Of a DNA stretch of 42,663 nt, positions 41,930 through 42,663 are shown one piece after another. The notes below the pieces were generated by a model that did not search any database, was not told the origin of the DNA, and worked only from the letters and a program-made list of their open reading frames with translations. The first letter of the stretch is position 1. Every line of letters begins with the position of its first letter. The position numbers were made by a program, and so were the translations under genes. Origin of the DNA: Mesorhizobium sp. LSJC280B00 (GTDB lineage Bacteria > Pseudomonadota > Alphaproteobacteria > Rhizobiales > Rhizobiaceae); contig NZ_AYVL01000016.1 in the NCBI RefSeq assembly GCF_000502835.1, positions 156,217 to 198,879 on the forward strand, in the 5' to 3' direction.

Positions 41930-42663
41930 ATGGGCACAAGACTGGCCGGCAAGGTCGCCATCATTTCGGGCGGCGCGACGGGAATGGGCGGTGCGGCCTC
42001 GGAGCTTTTCGCGGCCGAGGGCGCCAAGGTGGCGATCGTCGACCGCAACGGCGAAGCGGCGGCGGCCACCGCAGCGGCAATCAGGCAACGCGGCCATGTC
42101 GCCGAGCACTGGGTCGCCGACGTATCGGATGAGGCGCAGGTCGAAGCGGCGGTGAAGGGCGCGACGGAAAAATTCGGCCCGGTCACGGTTCTGTTCAACC
42201 ACGCCGGCACCCTCGTCATCAAACCCTTCCTGGAGACCACGCTGCAGGAATGGGACTGGCTGCATGCCGTCAATGTGCGTTCGATGTTCCTGATGACGCG
42301 TGCCGTGCTGCCCGGCATGATCGCCGCCGGCGGCGGTTCCATCGTCTGCACCTCGTCGATCTCGGCGGTGGCGGCGACGCCGATGGAGGTGCTTTACGAC
42401 ACCACCAAGGGCGCCTGCCATATGTTCGCGCGTGCCATCGCCGTCGAGTTCCGCGACCGCAACATCCGCTGCAATGCGGTCTGTCCAGGCTTCATCAGGA
42501 CACCGCATGGCCTGCGCGAGGTCGCCGATCTCGACAAACTCGGCGTCGATGTCTCCGACGCGGCAATGGCGGCGCAACAAGGGCGGATCGGCGAGCCGGA
42601 AGAGGTCGCGAAGGCAGCCCTGTTCCTGGCCAGCGACGAGGCCAGCTTCGTCAACGGCGCCCA
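41930..42663 (+). CDS. SDR-family dehydrogenase (3' end outside window)
   Basis: Starts at ATG 41930 with AGGGAG upstream and runs off the right edge after 244 codons, so only the last few residues of a typical 250-residue protein are missing. It has the cofactor loop SGGATGMG (residues 13-20), [13 protein letters not shown] in place of the usual NNAG, the catalytic Ser in CTSSISA, and YDTTK as the YxxxK pair. [15 protein letters not shown] is also typical. An Asp at the end of strand two (IVDRN) suggests NAD rather than NADP. It is probably linked functionally to the nearby oxidoreductases, but this is only proximity. Confidence 0.92.
   Translation, partial: MGTRLAGKVAIISGGATGMGGAASELFAAEGAKVAIVDRNGEAAAATAAAIRQRGHVAEHWVADVSDEAQVEAAVKGATEKFGPVTVLFNHAGTLVIKPFLETTLQEWDWLHAVNVRSMFLMTRAVLPGMIAAGGGSIVCTSSISAVAATPMEVLYDTTKGACHMFARAIAVEFRDRNIRCNAVCPGFIRTPHGLREVADLDKLGVDVSDAAMAAQQGRIGEPEEVAKAALFLASDEASFVNGA

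Overview
The window looks like chromosomal DNA of a Rhizobiales alphaproteobacterium, most likely Mesorhizobium or a close relative. This rests on high GC content, rhizobial gene neighbourhoods (lemA with TPM-domain genes, yggT with a DUF167 gene), and several intergenic palindromic repeats of types common in that order (1105-1285, 9902-9947, 19184-19265, 24333-24436). The genus is inferred; no marker gene was compared.

Layout. 1-2376: minus-strand envelope operon lemA, TPM-domain gene, second TPM-domain gene (cut by the window edge), and a small plus-strand membrane protein. 2385-4099: pdxY translationally coupled to a DUF429 gene. 4111-5350: an orphan Rieske oxygenase behind a 24-bp palindrome. 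5734-6205: small exported protein and terminator. 6229-9875: response regulator plus hybrid histidine kinase (minus), divergent from a response-regulator-like protein whose receiver has lost its phosphorylation residues. 9949-11181: a 55-residue ORF, a structured 600-nt gap and an L,D-transpeptidase. 11229-16257: RND efflux pump (fusion protein and permease) divergent from its TetR regulator, with a palindromic operator between them. 16396-22488: Pit phosphate transporter with a one-base frameshift, CorA/ZntB-type transporter, beta-carbonic anhydrase, a small periplasmic protein and an M3 peptidase.

22868-28224 is the most accessory-looking block: an LGFP-repeat protein, a very large STAND ATPase with a C-terminal SARP/BTAD-type DNA-binding region, and a small Tat-exported protein, all on the minus strand. 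Two exact 8-bp direct repeats 11 bp apart lie upstream of the LGFP gene; this is the spacing at which SARP activators bind, so the big regulator may control the LGFP gene. A tRNA-Ala(CGC) follows.

30231-42663 is a coherent uptake and catabolism locus. A minus-strand operon encodes a GntR/FadR-type regulator, a family-5 solute-binding protein, two permeases, a DapA-type aldolase and two ATPases. Divergent from it are two Gfo/Idh/MocA dehydrogenases and a second DapA-type protein, with a 20-bp palindrome between the divergent starts. An LLM flavin oxidoreductase, a 51-residue membrane protein and an SDR dehydrogenase (cut by the window edge) follow. The substrate cannot be named from sequence alone.

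Best leads: the STAND-SARP/LGFP/Tat block with its candidate binding site, the pseudo-receiver regulator, the repeat element fused into the TPM reading frame, the unassigned catabolic locus, and the Pit frameshift.
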